From NCBI RefSeq assembly GCF_900116865.1, contig NZ_FPCD01000006.1:84116-148115 (forward strand): 64,000 bases of DNA. Direction: 5' to 3'. Every line of letters starts with the position of its first letter. Positions within the stretch are counted from its first letter, which is position 1. Shown here piece by piece: positions 46,028 through 53,841 of this stretch. The notes beneath the pieces were generated by a model. The model did no database searches. It saw only the letters and a list, made by a program, of their open reading frames with translations, and was not told the origin of the DNA. The translations under genes and the position numbers were made by a program. Origin of the DNA: Butyrivibrio sp. M55 (GTDB lineage: Bacteria > Bacillota > Clostridia > Lachnospirales > Lachnospiraceae).

Positions 46028-46729
46028 TTACCCAAGCTGAACGGCTTTTCTGATATCTTTTTCGTTTGCTTCCATCTTGATACGCTTGAGAGTGCTCTTA
46101 ACAACGGGAACGCACAGAACGATTACGGTAATGATGCATTCAGGCACGATGTATGTTGCGTTGTAAGTGATGCTGTAAACAAGCGGCGATGTTCCTTCGG
46201 GAGCATAGTAAGCAAAGAATATTACGCCCGATAATATTGCAAAGAAGTAACGACCTAGGACTCCGGCGATATAACCTTTTATCATGCCGTATTTCTTTTC
46301 ATAGAAAAGTCCTCCAAGGCCAAGTGCGCCGAAAGCGAGGATATAGTCACAGAACAGCTGTGGAATACTTACTATATATGGATCTTCAATGAGCTGCAAA
46401 AGTCCGTAAGCAATACCTGAAGCTATGCTGACTCTGGGACCGTAGATGTATCCGATATAGGTGACAAAAAACATGCTGAAAAGTGTTATTGAGCCGCCCA
46501 TCGGGAGTTTTGCAAATTTGAAGTGAGAAAGAACGAATGCAAGAGCAAGGCAAAGACCTGAAACCGTGATCTGTTTGATACTGAGTTTTCCCTTGCCGTC
46601 CTTATTTACGAAGAAACTCATTATTGCAAGTGCAGCTAGTATCATAAATACCAGACCTGCGTATCCCATTGGCGTTAAATTGTATACCACGCCCTCATCA
46701 GATGAGATTTCTTCAAGAAAAAGATTCAT
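46028..46729 (-). CDS. thiT: ThiT, thiamine-specific S component of an ECF transporter
   Basis: A 233-residue membrane protein with six segments that captures thiamine and works with a shared ECF energising module encoded elsewhere. GGSITLFSMFFVTYIGYIYG, LQLIEDPY and LGRYFFAILSGVIFFAYYAP are thiamine-pocket family blocks. The start follows AAGGAGGAAAAAATCA; eight more in-frame codons upstream lack a site. Unusually, I see no TPP riboswitch in the 290 bp upstream. Confidence 0.9.
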   Translation of the reverse strand: MNLFLEEISSDEGVVYNLTPMGYAGLVFMILAALAIMSFFVNKDGKGKLSIKQITVSGLCLALAFVLSHFKFAKLPMGGSITLFSMFFVTYIGYIYGPRVSIASGIAYGLLQLIEDPYIVSIPQLFCDYILAFGALGLGGLFYEKKYGMIKGYIAGVLGRYFFAILSGVIFFAYYAPEGTSPLVYSITYNATYIVPECIITVIVLCVPVVKSTLKRIKMEANEKDIRKAVQLG

Positions 46730-47019
46730 TGATTTTTTCCTCCTTAATGGCAAGCCACATTGAAAAAATGTAGTTTTATATTCGAGTTATGATTTTATAT
46801 CAATTAAACTATCAGTATTGCGATTTGTCAATGTTTTCGGGCATTTGTCCAATATTTTATATTGGGAAAAGGAATCCGGGTAATAATAAAGACATAAATT
46901 TTCCGCAATTTTTTCACACTTTTTTAACAAATTTCCATTTACATTTCCTTTTGAAGCATGTATATTTTTATAGGTTAATTTTAAGTAGTGCAAGTGGTAC
47001 AGAAAGGAAGTAACATTTG

Positions 47020-47256
47020 ATGTTAGGATGTATTAAGAGAAACATTATGTTGAGCCCTAATCAGGTACAGGACTTCGTCAATGCCGCAACTAAGTGTGAC
47101 TTCGATGTAGATATATATTATAACAGATATGTTGTGGATGCTAAGTCAATCCTCGGAGTATTTGGACTTGATCTTTCACAGACTCTTACAGTAGAGTATC
47201 GCGGATACAACAGCGATTTTGAGAATTTTTTACAGAAATTGGCAATCGCCAGCTAA
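47020..47256 (+). CDS. HPr-like protein lacking the phospho-histidine
   Basis: A 78-residue HPr-fold protein. The C-terminal half, with VVDAKSILGVFGLDLSQ and the strands after it, matches the HPr Ser46 region closely. The usual GLHARPA segment bearing His15 reads SPNQVQDF, so PEP-dependent phosphotransfer is impossible; the serine in AKSIL remains. It may be a regulatory paralogue (compare Crh of Bacillus, which has Gln at position 15). The ribosome site is AGAAAGGAAG nine bases before ATG. Confidence 0.8.
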   Translation: MLGCIKRNIMLSPNQVQDFVNAATKCDFDVDIYYNRYVVDAKSILGVFGLDLSQTLTVEYRGYNSDFENFLQKLAIAS

Positions 47257-47361
47257 TTGAATGAAACGTTCATCATTTGATTAATTTTGAACGATTCAGT
47301 ATACTTATCATGAGAGGTTGTGTAATACCTTTCAAATAAGAAAATAATTGTTCATTGTGGT

Positions 47362-47406
47362 AGTAAAGCTCTCCATGGTATAAAATATGCCATGGGGAGT
47401 TTTACT
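47362..47406 (+). promoter_or_regulatory. 18-bp inverted repeat over promoter and ribosome site of the helicase gene
   Basis: Arms 47362-47379 and 47389-47406 pair over 18 positions (three G.U-type) round a 9-nt AT loop. The right arm contains GGGGAG, the ribosome site of the gene at 47410. A possible promoter is TTGTGG, 18-bp spacer, TATAAA at 47379-47384. It is either an operator across the -10 or an RNA hairpin hiding the ribosome site. Confidence 0.55.
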
Positions 47407-47409
47407 ATT

Positions 47410-49875
47410 ATGGAAAACTATTCGATAGAAATTTCAGTCCGTAGGCTTGTTGAGTTTGTACTGCGAAGCGGAAGCATAGACAACAGAATACATCAGGTTT
47501 CCGCCGATGCGATGCAGGAAGGCAGCAGAATACATCGCATGATACAAAAGAGCATGGGACCTGATTATCATGCCGAAGTGCCGCTCAAGTACACGTATAA
47601 CACGGGCAGATACGACCTCGTTATAGAAGGCCGTGCCGACGGTATTTTAGATAAATTCTTTAATGAAACTTCATACGATGCTCAGGAATCTCTTTTTGAG
47701 GCCGGAAAAGAGCTCCCTCTTGTCGATGAGATCAAGGGAACGTACAGAGACCTTAATAAGATGAAAGAGCCGGTTGAAGTCCATCTTGCGCAGGCGAAGT
47801 GTTACGCCGCGATCTATCTGGGGCAAAAGAACTGTCCCGGAATCAAAGTCAGAATGAGTTATTGCAACATGGATACCGAAGAAATGAAGTATTTTGATTT
47901 CAAGTACTCATCTGAAGAAATAACAGCATGGTTTGAAAATCTTATAAAAAAATATTTGAAGTGGTCCGACTTTGAGTTTGAGTGGGATGAGATCAGGACG
48001 AAGTCTATAAAGGCTGTGCAGTTTCCTTTTTCGTACAGAGAGGGGCAAAAAGAGCTTGCTGCCGGCGTTTACAGGACTATTGTTCATGGGAAAAAGCTTT
48101 TTCTTGAGGCTCCTACCGGAACAGGCAAGACGATCACGACTGTTTTTCCCACTGTTAAGGCAATGGGAGAAGGGAAAACGTCCAAGATCTTCTATCTGAC
48201 AGCCAAGACGATAACAAGGACCGTAGCGGAAGATGCTTACAATACACTGAGGGAGTCGCAGAATCTTAAGTTTAAGACCGTGACTATTACGGCGAGAGAT
48301 AAGATCTGCTTCTTGGAAGAAGATAAAAGAGAATGCAATCCCGAGGCCTGCCCGTACGCAAACGGCCACTATGACAGGATAAACGATGCGATATACGACC
48401 TTTTGACGAACGAGGACTCTTTTGACAGGGAAAAGATAGTAAAGTATGCGGAGAAGCACAAAGTATGCCCATTTGAGATGTCGCTGGACATGAGTCTTTG
48501 GGCTGACGGCGTTATCTGCGATTATAACTATGTTTTCGACCCTTTCGTGTACCTACGAAGATTTTTTGCGGACGGAGTCAAATCTGATTACGTATTTTTG
48601 GTCGATGAGACGCACAATCTTCTGGATAGGGGAAGGGATATGTACAGTGCGGCTCTTCGCAAAGAGAGCTTTTTGGAATTAAAGAGCACGATAAAGGAGT
48701 TTCATCCCAGAATCGCCGGACATCTTGATAAGTGCAACAAGGAACTTCTGGAACTAAAAAGAAATTGCGACGGTTGTACTGTTATAGACAGCATAGAAAA
48801 GTTTGTAAATGCCTTAAACCGCTTGTCGGGAATATTGTCGGAGTATCTTGAGGAACACACGACAGGCCCTTGCAGAGACGAGCTCTTGTTGTTTTATTTT
48901 GATATTTCAAGATTTCTTACAATATATGACAAGGTAGACGATCATTATGTTATCTACAGCGAATTTGCGGAAGATGGAAGCTTTATACTCAGGCTTTCAT
49001 GTGTCAATCCTTCCTTGAACCTTGCTGAATGCATGGGACGTGGACGCTCGTCGATTCTCTTTTCCGCGACACTTCTTCCCATCCAGTATTACAAGAAGCT
49101 GCTCGGAGGAACGGACGAGGATTTCGAGATCTATGCCAAATCCGTATTTGATCCAAACAGACTTGGAGTCTTTGTGGGAAGGGATGTGACCAGCAGGTAT
49201 TCAAAGCGAAGCAGCGAGCAGTACTACAATATCGCTTCATATATCCACAATATTGTTGAGGCAAGAGGTGGAAATTACCTTATATTTTTCCCTTCACACA
49301 GCTTTTTGGACGAAGTTTACGACATTTATGAAAGAGAATTATGCAATAGCGAGGCAACGGAGCTTCTGGTTCAAAAGAGCTATATGACGGAGGAAGCCAG
49401 GGAGTCATTCCTTGACAGATTTTCAGAGGGAAACAATGTCAATCTTAATGAATATATACACATGGACATAGAGGTTGAGGAAGACAGGAATATTCTTGGA
49501 TTTTGTGTTATGGGCGGAATATTCAGCGAAGGAATTGACCTTAAGAATGACAGCCTTATAGGAGTAATAGTTGTCGGAACGGGAATACCGCTTGTTTGCA
49601 ATGAGCGCGAGATACTTCGTAATTACTTTGAGGAAAAGGGAGTTGACGGATTTGATTATGCATACAGATATCCCGGAATGAACAAAGTTCTTCAGGCTGC
49701 CGGAAGGGTTATAAGAACGGAAGAAGACAAGGGAGTAGTGGCTCTTCTTGATGACAGATTTACGCAAGCCGGATACAGAGCGCTTTTCCCGAGAGAGTGG
49801 ATAAAAATGAAGGCTGTTTTGACCACTACGGTCAAAGAGGCAATATCACAGTTTTGGAGCGGGTTTGATGATTAA
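47410..49875 (+). CDS. DinG/XPD-family Fe-S helicase with N-terminal PD-(D/E)XK nuclease
   Basis: An 821-residue protein. Residues 1-200 form a Cas4/RecB-like nuclease (RADGILD, LVDEIKG, HLAQAKCYAAI: the D, E-x-K and Q motifs). The remainder is an XPD-like 5'-3' helicase with EAPTGTGKT (Walker A), VDETHN (DEAH box) and a C-terminal motif VI region, QAAGRVIRTEED. Four cysteines (KICF, ECNP, ACPY, VCPF) can hold the 4Fe-4S cluster of this family. The start is the ATG ten bases after GGGGAG. It likely processes DNA repair intermediates. Confidence 0.88.
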   Translation: MENYSIEISVRRLVEFVLRSGSIDNRIHQVSADAMQEGSRIHRMIQKSMGPDYHAEVPLKYTYNTGRYDLVIEGRADGILDKFFNETSYDAQESLFEAGKELPLVDEIKGTYRDLNKMKEPVEVHLAQAKCYAAIYLGQKNCPGIKVRMSYCNMDTEEMKYFDFKYSSEEITAWFENLIKKYLKWSDFEFEWDEIRTKSIKAVQFPFSYREGQKELAAGVYRTIVHGKKLFLEAPTGTGKTITTVFPTVKAMGEGKTSKIFYLTAKTITRTVAEDAYNTLRESQNLKFKTVTITARDKICFLEEDKRECNPEACPYANGHYDRINDAIYDLLTNEDSFDREKIVKYAEKHKVCPFEMSLDMSLWADGVICDYNYVFDPFVYLRRFFADGVKSDYVFLVDETHNLLDRGRDMYSAALRKESFLELKSTIKEFHPRIAGHLDKCNKELLELKRNCDGCTVIDSIEKFVNALNRLSGILSEYLEEHTTGPCRDELLLFYFDISRFLTIYDKVDDHYVIYSEFAEDGSFILRLSCVNPSLNLAECMGRGRSSILFSATLLPIQYYKKLLGGTDEDFEIYAKSVFDPNRLGVFVGRDVTSRYSKRSSEQYYNIASYIHNIVEARGGNYLIFFPSHSFLDEVYDIYERELCNSEATELLVQKSYMTEEARESFLDRFSEGNNVNLNEYIHMDIEVEEDRNILGFCVMGGIFSEGIDLKNDSLIGVIVVGTGIPLVCNEREILRNYFEEKGVDGFDYAYRYPGMNKVLQAAGRVIRTEEDKGVVALLDDRFTQAGYRALFPREWIKMKAVLTTTVKEAISQFWSGFDD

Positions 49876-50326
49876 AAAGAGATGATTTTGACGTTATATT
49901 GGTGAAAAATGAAGCAGTGGGTTTACATAAAAAACTAAAATACAAATTTATGTAAACCTGACATTATACCGAATTGTTTCTATATACTACACAATTTAGT
50001 ATAATGACCGAAAAATCATACAAAAGTCATATGTGAATGACGTTAATGTCATGTGGATAACTCTGTGGAAATGGGGGATTATTCACAAAGTGATTTACGG
50101 GAAACCCCGAAATAACAGGGGTTATGTGCTGTGGTAAAATTAAGCGGAATACAGTGTAAAAGTAATCTTATGACCGAGTAGGTCAAACAATATATGTAAA
50201 CCACATTTTTTACCTGTCACTTGTGTCAGGTACGTTCATTCATCTTGCAAGACTGAAAAGTATGATATAAAATTAGAAATAATCAGAATAGCGTATTTTT
50301 GCTTTTTTTAAATAGGTTACAGGTAC
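49876..50326. other. 451-bp intergenic region with inverted repeats and DnaA-box-like sites
   Basis: No gene is apparent. GGTTTACATAAA (49920-49931) and its exact complement TTTATGTAAACC (49947-49958) form an inverted repeat, and TATGTAAACC recurs near 50195. TGTGGATAA (50052-50060) and TTATTCACA (50079-50087) match the DnaA-box consensus on opposite strands. A TATAAA-type -10 near 50266 probably serves the GGDEF gene. Confidence 0.5.
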
Positions 50327-51961
50327 ATGAATATTCAAAACTATGATAACGAAGTACAAACTTTAAATCGTGAAGTAATGACTGCCAGAGCAAGTATGGC
50401 AGATTGTTATGTTGACGCAAGTGACAAACTGCTTCAAAAAGCCAAAGAGATCGATGATGTTAATCTTTTGGGATATTCCTATTATTATCTCGCTGATGCG
50501 TATTATCGCGTGAGCGCAGAGTATCTTAAGTTTAATGCGAATCTTTTGAAGGCGATTGAGTATTTACAGATATGCGGAGATAAGGAGTATATCGTAAGAT
50601 GCTACAACCTTCTTGGTATTGACGCCATTAACCACGGCAATATTGAGCTGGCGCTTGATTTCTTTATGACGGGAATAAGAGATTGCAGTGAACTTGAGAA
50701 GAGTTCTGCAGTCGGTTTTATTGAGTGTAATATTGGAGTAATTTATCAATCAATAGGCGAATATAAGACTGCGCTTTCTTACACTCAGTCCGGTTATAAA
50801 CATGTCAGAAGAAATAAAGAAGACAGCTTGTATTATTTGAATATTCTTTTTTGCTATTGCTACGAAGCCGACGCTTATTTGGCCATGAATAAACCTGAAT
50901 CTATTAAGAAGTGTTTGCTTGCCATAAACAGACTTGAATCTGATCCGAGAGTTCGAAGTGAGTATTTCCAGGACATTCTTGTTCAGGGTGTGAGAATGCG
51001 GGGAAATTATGCACTTGGAAATATGGAAGAATTTGAGAAATATTCAGATAATCTTTATAAGACGCTTTGTTCGGAAAGATTTTCCATTGATAATATTGAT
51101 GATATTTATGCAGTGTGCCGCTTCTATATGAAGATAGGTCAGCTTGAAAAAGTTTCCGATATTGTGGATAACATCAAGGAATCGGTAGATGACATAAATA
51201 TTGCATATCTGAAAAAGCAATACGCCAAGATCAAATGCGAATTGTATACTCAGATGAATAATGTAGAGAAGATGCATGAGGCACATGAAGAATTCTATAT
51301 TCATTCAATGGCTCAGGAAAAAGAAGGTATCGTAAACTACAAGTTCTTTACCGAGATCAGGGCTAAGCTCAGTGAGATGGAGCGTGAGAATATAGCTCTT
51401 ATGAAAAAAGCTGAGACGGATTCGCTTACGGGACTCGGAAACAGATACGGTCTCAATGAATATGCGGATAAAGCTTTTGATGCGGCATATGCAAATCAGA
51501 AGTCTCTCGCTGTTGAGATTCTCGATGTCGATAATTTCAAACAGTACAATGATACTTTCGGACATCAGGCCGGAGATACCTGCCTTAAGACAATAGCAGA
51601 GATAATAACTGAAAAATGCAGCAGTAACGACAGGATACACGCATTTAGATACGGCGGAGATGAGTTCGTTATTGTTTATGAAGATATGACTGATGAAGAA
51701 GTTATGTGGTATGCTTCAAATATCAGAATGGGTATAAAAGAACGTAATCTGGTGGCTCCTTCACATGAGTACGGTAAGCTGGTTACGATATCACAGGGAA
51801 TATGCAACTCTATTCCCGTGTCAACAAACAAACTATGGGATTACATGTATGCCGCAGATAATGCTCTTTATGAGGTAAAAGAGCATAGAAAGGGCGAAAT
51901 TGTTATGCTTCACAAGGCACTTATTTCTCAGGAATCGCTGGATGAAGCAAAGTACAGTTGA
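50327..51961 (+). CDS. TPR-GGDEF diguanylate cyclase
   Basis: A 544-residue soluble protein. Residues of about 15-350 are helical tetratricopeptide-like repeats (YYYLADAYYRVSAEYL, CNIGVIYQSIGEYKTALSY), a typical protein-binding sensor. The GGDEF domain (about 365-530) has DSLTGLGNRYGL and intact GGDEF at 443-447, so it should make c-di-GMP. No RxxD inhibitory site precedes GGDEF. It lies 31 bp before a YesM-type kinase, but a separate role is possible. Confidence 0.86.
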   Translation: MNIQNYDNEVQTLNREVMTARASMADCYVDASDKLLQKAKEIDDVNLLGYSYYYLADAYYRVSAEYLKFNANLLKAIEYLQICGDKEYIVRCYNLLGIDAINHGNIELALDFFMTGIRDCSELEKSSAVGFIECNIGVIYQSIGEYKTALSYTQSGYKHVRRNKEDSLYYLNILFCYCYEADAYLAMNKPESIKKCLLAINRLESDPRVRSEYFQDILVQGVRMRGNYALGNMEEFEKYSDNLYKTLCSERFSIDNIDDIYAVCRFYMKIGQLEKVSDIVDNIKESVDDINIAYLKKQYAKIKCELYTQMNNVEKMHEAHEEFYIHSMAQEKEGIVNYKFFTEIRAKLSEMERENIALMKKAETDSLTGLGNRYGLNEYADKAFDAAYANQKSLAVEILDVDNFKQYNDTFGHQAGDTCLKTIAEIITEKCSSNDRIHAFRYGGDEFVIVYEDMTDEEVMWYASNIRMGIKERNLVAPSHEYGKLVTISQGICNSIPVSTNKLWDYMYAADNALYEVKEHRKGEIVMLHKALISQESLDEAKYS

Positions 51962-51967
51962 TTTTAT

Positions 51968-51985
51968 CCTTATTGGGGAATAAGG
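51968..51985 (+). promoter_or_regulatory. Small hairpin just before the histidine kinase start
   Basis: CCTTATT and AATAAGG form a perfect 7-bp stem with a GGGG loop; the right arm provides part of the AAGGGCGGG ribosome site of the kinase gene. It may tune kinase translation or mark the end of the preceding gene. Confidence 0.4.
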
Positions 51986-51992
51986 GCGGGTT

Positions 51993-53792
51993 ATGAGAAA
52001 AATCAAATGGACAATGCGTCGTGCAATTCTCGGTATGGTCATAGGATGCACGCTTTTTGCCGTGATCGCGCAGACGGTCGCGTTTGAAGTGACATCCAGG
52101 CAGCAGATCAGAAGAGAAAGTCTTTTGAATAACGATGAGACGCTTCAGCGTATTGAGAGCGAGCTCAATTCGTATATTCACGGACTTATTGTAAAGATGC
52201 AGACCATCTATACGGAAACTGAACTAATTGCCGCTATGAGAAGGGATAGTTCGGCGCAGGGCGAGATATTGAATTATTATTGGAGCGCTTGGCGCCTTTC
52301 TGAAGCGCGCTTCGATTCTGCAGATCAGCTTTTTGCCATGTATATCTATAACAATGAGAATAAGCTGATCAGTTCATGGAGAAAACAGCCTATTGCGTAT
52401 CCAAACGATCTTTACGATGGCGAGCAATATGTCAATGAATCTCATCTAAAAAGATATCTTGAGTCGGATGATTATGCGGTTATGATCTCGGGATATCATA
52501 ACGAAGTCGCAGATAGTGATATTTTGCGGTTTTGTCTTAAACTCCATACATATGATGACAAAAGAACTCAGTACGGATATATAGTCTGTGATTTTAATGC
52601 ACAGAATATATCTGACCTTATGAGCAAATATATTTCATCAAGAGATGTGTACGTGTGGCTCCAGCCAAGGGGAGATATTTCTATTGCTCAGGTTGGAAAT
52701 ATTACAAAGGAAGAGAGCAGGATCTTTTCCGATTTAACACAGACAATTGCAACCGCTTCAAATGAATTTCCGGAATTTGAAAATGAATATGGATCTTTCT
52801 ATCTAAACAGCATCGCTATGAGAAAGTATAACCTTCATATAGTTATGCTGACGCCGCAGTCACTGCTTCTTGAAACTCAGAGTGCGCTGGTTCGAACTCT
52901 TTTGGTTATTGCGGGAATAATCATTTTGCTGATGCTTTTTCTTGGAACGCTTATTTCAGGATTTATCTACAGACCTGTGGAAGCGCTCAGCAGTACGATG
53001 ATAAGGATCAAGAACGGAGAAAAAGAGCTTAGAGTTAAGACGGACGGATGGAGCGATGAACTCAAGGTAATGGGGGAAGAGTTCAACGAAATGCTCGACA
53101 GGATCCAGAAGATGGTCGAGGAGGAATATGAGGCCAAAGTGCTGATGGAACGAACGCAGTACAAAGTCCTGCAGGCACAGATAAATCCTCACTTTCTATA
53201 TAATACGCTTGATACGATGAGTGGAATAGCCGCTTCGCAGGATTGCATGCTTGTAAGTGGCTTGTGCCAGTCTCTTTCAGCTATTTTCAGGTACAGTCTT
53301 GATATTTCCGACACTCAGGCGACATTGCAGCAGGAGATGGCGCATGTTCGAAATTATCTGTATGTTATGGATGTACGTAACGGCAACTCTGTAAAATACA
53401 CTTATCACATCGATACGGATACGCTTCAGGACAGTATTCCGAGAATAACGCTTCAGCCTATAGTGGAGAATGCGCTTCAGCACGGGCTTCGTATGACAAG
53501 GAGAAAAGACAAAGAGCTTATCATCACGGCAAAGCACAATGACGGAAGATTGTTTGTTACAATAGAAGATAACGGCGCCGGAATGGACGCGGATGCGATG
53601 AATGAACAGCTTGAAAAGGCCGATATAGGGCGAATTGAGATGGGGCGCTCCATTGGCATTATGAATGTTAATGCTCGCATCAAAAATGTATATGGGAATA
53701 ATTACGGGATTCACTATGAAAGTGATCAGGAAACGGGGACCAGGGCAATTATCATATTGCCGACGGTAAAGATGGTTACAGATATTGATTGA
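51993..53792 (+). CDS. YesM-type sensor histidine kinase
   Basis: A 599-residue membrane kinase of the LytS/YesM class. TM1 is at about 12-30, an extracellular double-Cache-like sensor lies to about 300, and TM2 is at about 305-330, with a HAMP region to about 385. The phospho-acceptor H400 is in QINPHFLYN, and the HATPase C domain has N-box VENALQHGL and EDNGAGM. It shares the operon with the response regulator, whose frame opens before the kinase stop, and probably senses sugar or a binding-protein complex to control the transporter at 56.7-61.5 kb. Confidence 0.92.
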   Translation: MRKIKWTMRRAILGMVIGCTLFAVIAQTVAFEVTSRQQIRRESLLNNDETLQRIESELNSYIHGLIVKMQTIYTETELIAAMRRDSSAQGEILNYYWSAWRLSEARFDSADQLFAMYIYNNENKLISSWRKQPIAYPNDLYDGEQYVNESHLKRYLESDDYAVMISGYHNEVADSDILRFCLKLHTYDDKRTQYGYIVCDFNAQNISDLMSKYISSRDVYVWLQPRGDISIAQVGNITKEESRIFSDLTQTIATASNEFPEFENEYGSFYLNSIAMRKYNLHIVMLTPQSLLLETQSALVRTLLVIAGIIILLMLFLGTLISGFIYRPVEALSSTMIRIKNGEKELRVKTDGWSDELKVMGEEFNEMLDRIQKMVEEEYEAKVLMERTQYKVLQAQINPHFLYNTLDTMSGIAASQDCMLVSGLCQSLSAIFRYSLDISDTQATLQQEMAHVRNYLYVMDVRNGNSVKYTYHIDTDTLQDSIPRITLQPIVENALQHGLRMTRRKDKELIITAKHNDGRLFVTIEDNGAGMDADAMNEQLEKADIGRIEMGRSIGIMNVNARIKNVYGNNYGIHYESDQETGTRAIIILPTVKMVTDID

Positions 53793-53841
53793 CGTCGCAA
53801 GGAGACTGCGGCGCGGCAGATATATTGAGGAGGCAATTAGG

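Noticed and set aside
46789..47013. 74-residue + strand open frame before the HPr-like gene
   Set aside because: No ribosome site, biased composition, and it covers the promoter region of the next gene.
50052..50087. Replication origin
   Set aside because: Only two good DnaA boxes, no dnaA/dnaN neighbours and no AT-rich unwinding 13-mers; kept only as a DnaA-site curiosity.
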